This document shows positions 5,495-5,499 of a stretch of DNA of 5,499 nt, piece after piece; position 1 is the stretch's first letter; each line of letters begins with the position of its first letter. The notes beneath the pieces were generated by a model. It saw only the letters and a list, made by a program, of their open reading frames with translations, ran no database searches and had not been told where the DNA came from. Position numbers and translations under genes: made by a program. Source of the DNA: an uncultured Methanobrevibacter sp. (GTDB lineage: Archaea > Methanobacteriota > Methanobacteria > Methanobacteriales > Methanobacteriaceae). The DNA lies in contig CACZNW010000182.1 of assembly GCA_902782595.1 (NCBI GenBank), positions 1-5,499 of the forward strand, read 5' to 3'.

Positions 5495-5499
5495 TCACC
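5495..5499 (-). promoter_or_regulatory. Ribosome binding site of the four-cluster Fe-S gene
   Basis: The minus strand reads GGTGA at the very edge of the window, four bases before the ATG at 5490, which supports that start although an upstream in-frame start beyond the edge cannot be examined. Confidence 0.6.

Overview
The window looks like a piece of a hydrogenotrophic methanogen genome from the order Methanobacteriales, most likely Methanobrevibacter or a close relative. Three things point there: the left edge carries the first codons of hmd (the iron-only, H2-forming methylenetetrahydromethanopterin dehydrogenase), the neighbouring gene is an hmd-cofactor biosynthesis gene, and the DNA is AT-rich with almost pure A/T intergenic stretches and archaeal GGTGA-type ribosome binding sites. 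The genus is an inference; the methanogen assignment is firm.

Left region (1-1952): hmd (minus strand, only 17 full codons in the window) and hmdC/hcgG (plus strand, complete) are transcribed divergently from a 363-base, very AT-rich intergenic region with several repeated short sequences. hmdC/hcgG ends in a clear hairpin plus T-tract terminator. Enzyme and cofactor-assembly gene thus share one control region.

Middle region (1953-3820): after about 100 bases holding two short dyads, a two-gene plus-strand unit encodes a multi-pass membrane protein with a long charged tail (function unknown) and, nine bases on, a winged-helix/PhoU-domain fusion, probably a phosphate-linked or related regulator. 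No phosphate transporter genes are in view.

Right region (3849-5499): three minus-strand genes converge on the PhoU gene. In transcription order they are a 167-residue protein with cysteines for four [4Fe-4S] clusters, a 78-residue protein with twelve cysteines (two-cluster ferredoxin plus an extra CxxCxxCxxC), and the alpha subunit of class I fumarate hydratase, which works in the incomplete reductive TCA branch of methanogens. The two Fe-S genes are 7 bases apart and surely co-transcribed; the fumarase gene follows after 51 bases and may be in the same operon. The beta subunit of fumarase is not in the window.

No tRNA, rRNA, CRISPR array, insertion sequence or prophage gene was seen. Most of the content is ordinary methanogen chromosome; the more unusual points are the hmd/hmdC control region, the membrane protein plus wHTH-PhoU pair, and the twelve-cysteine ferredoxin.
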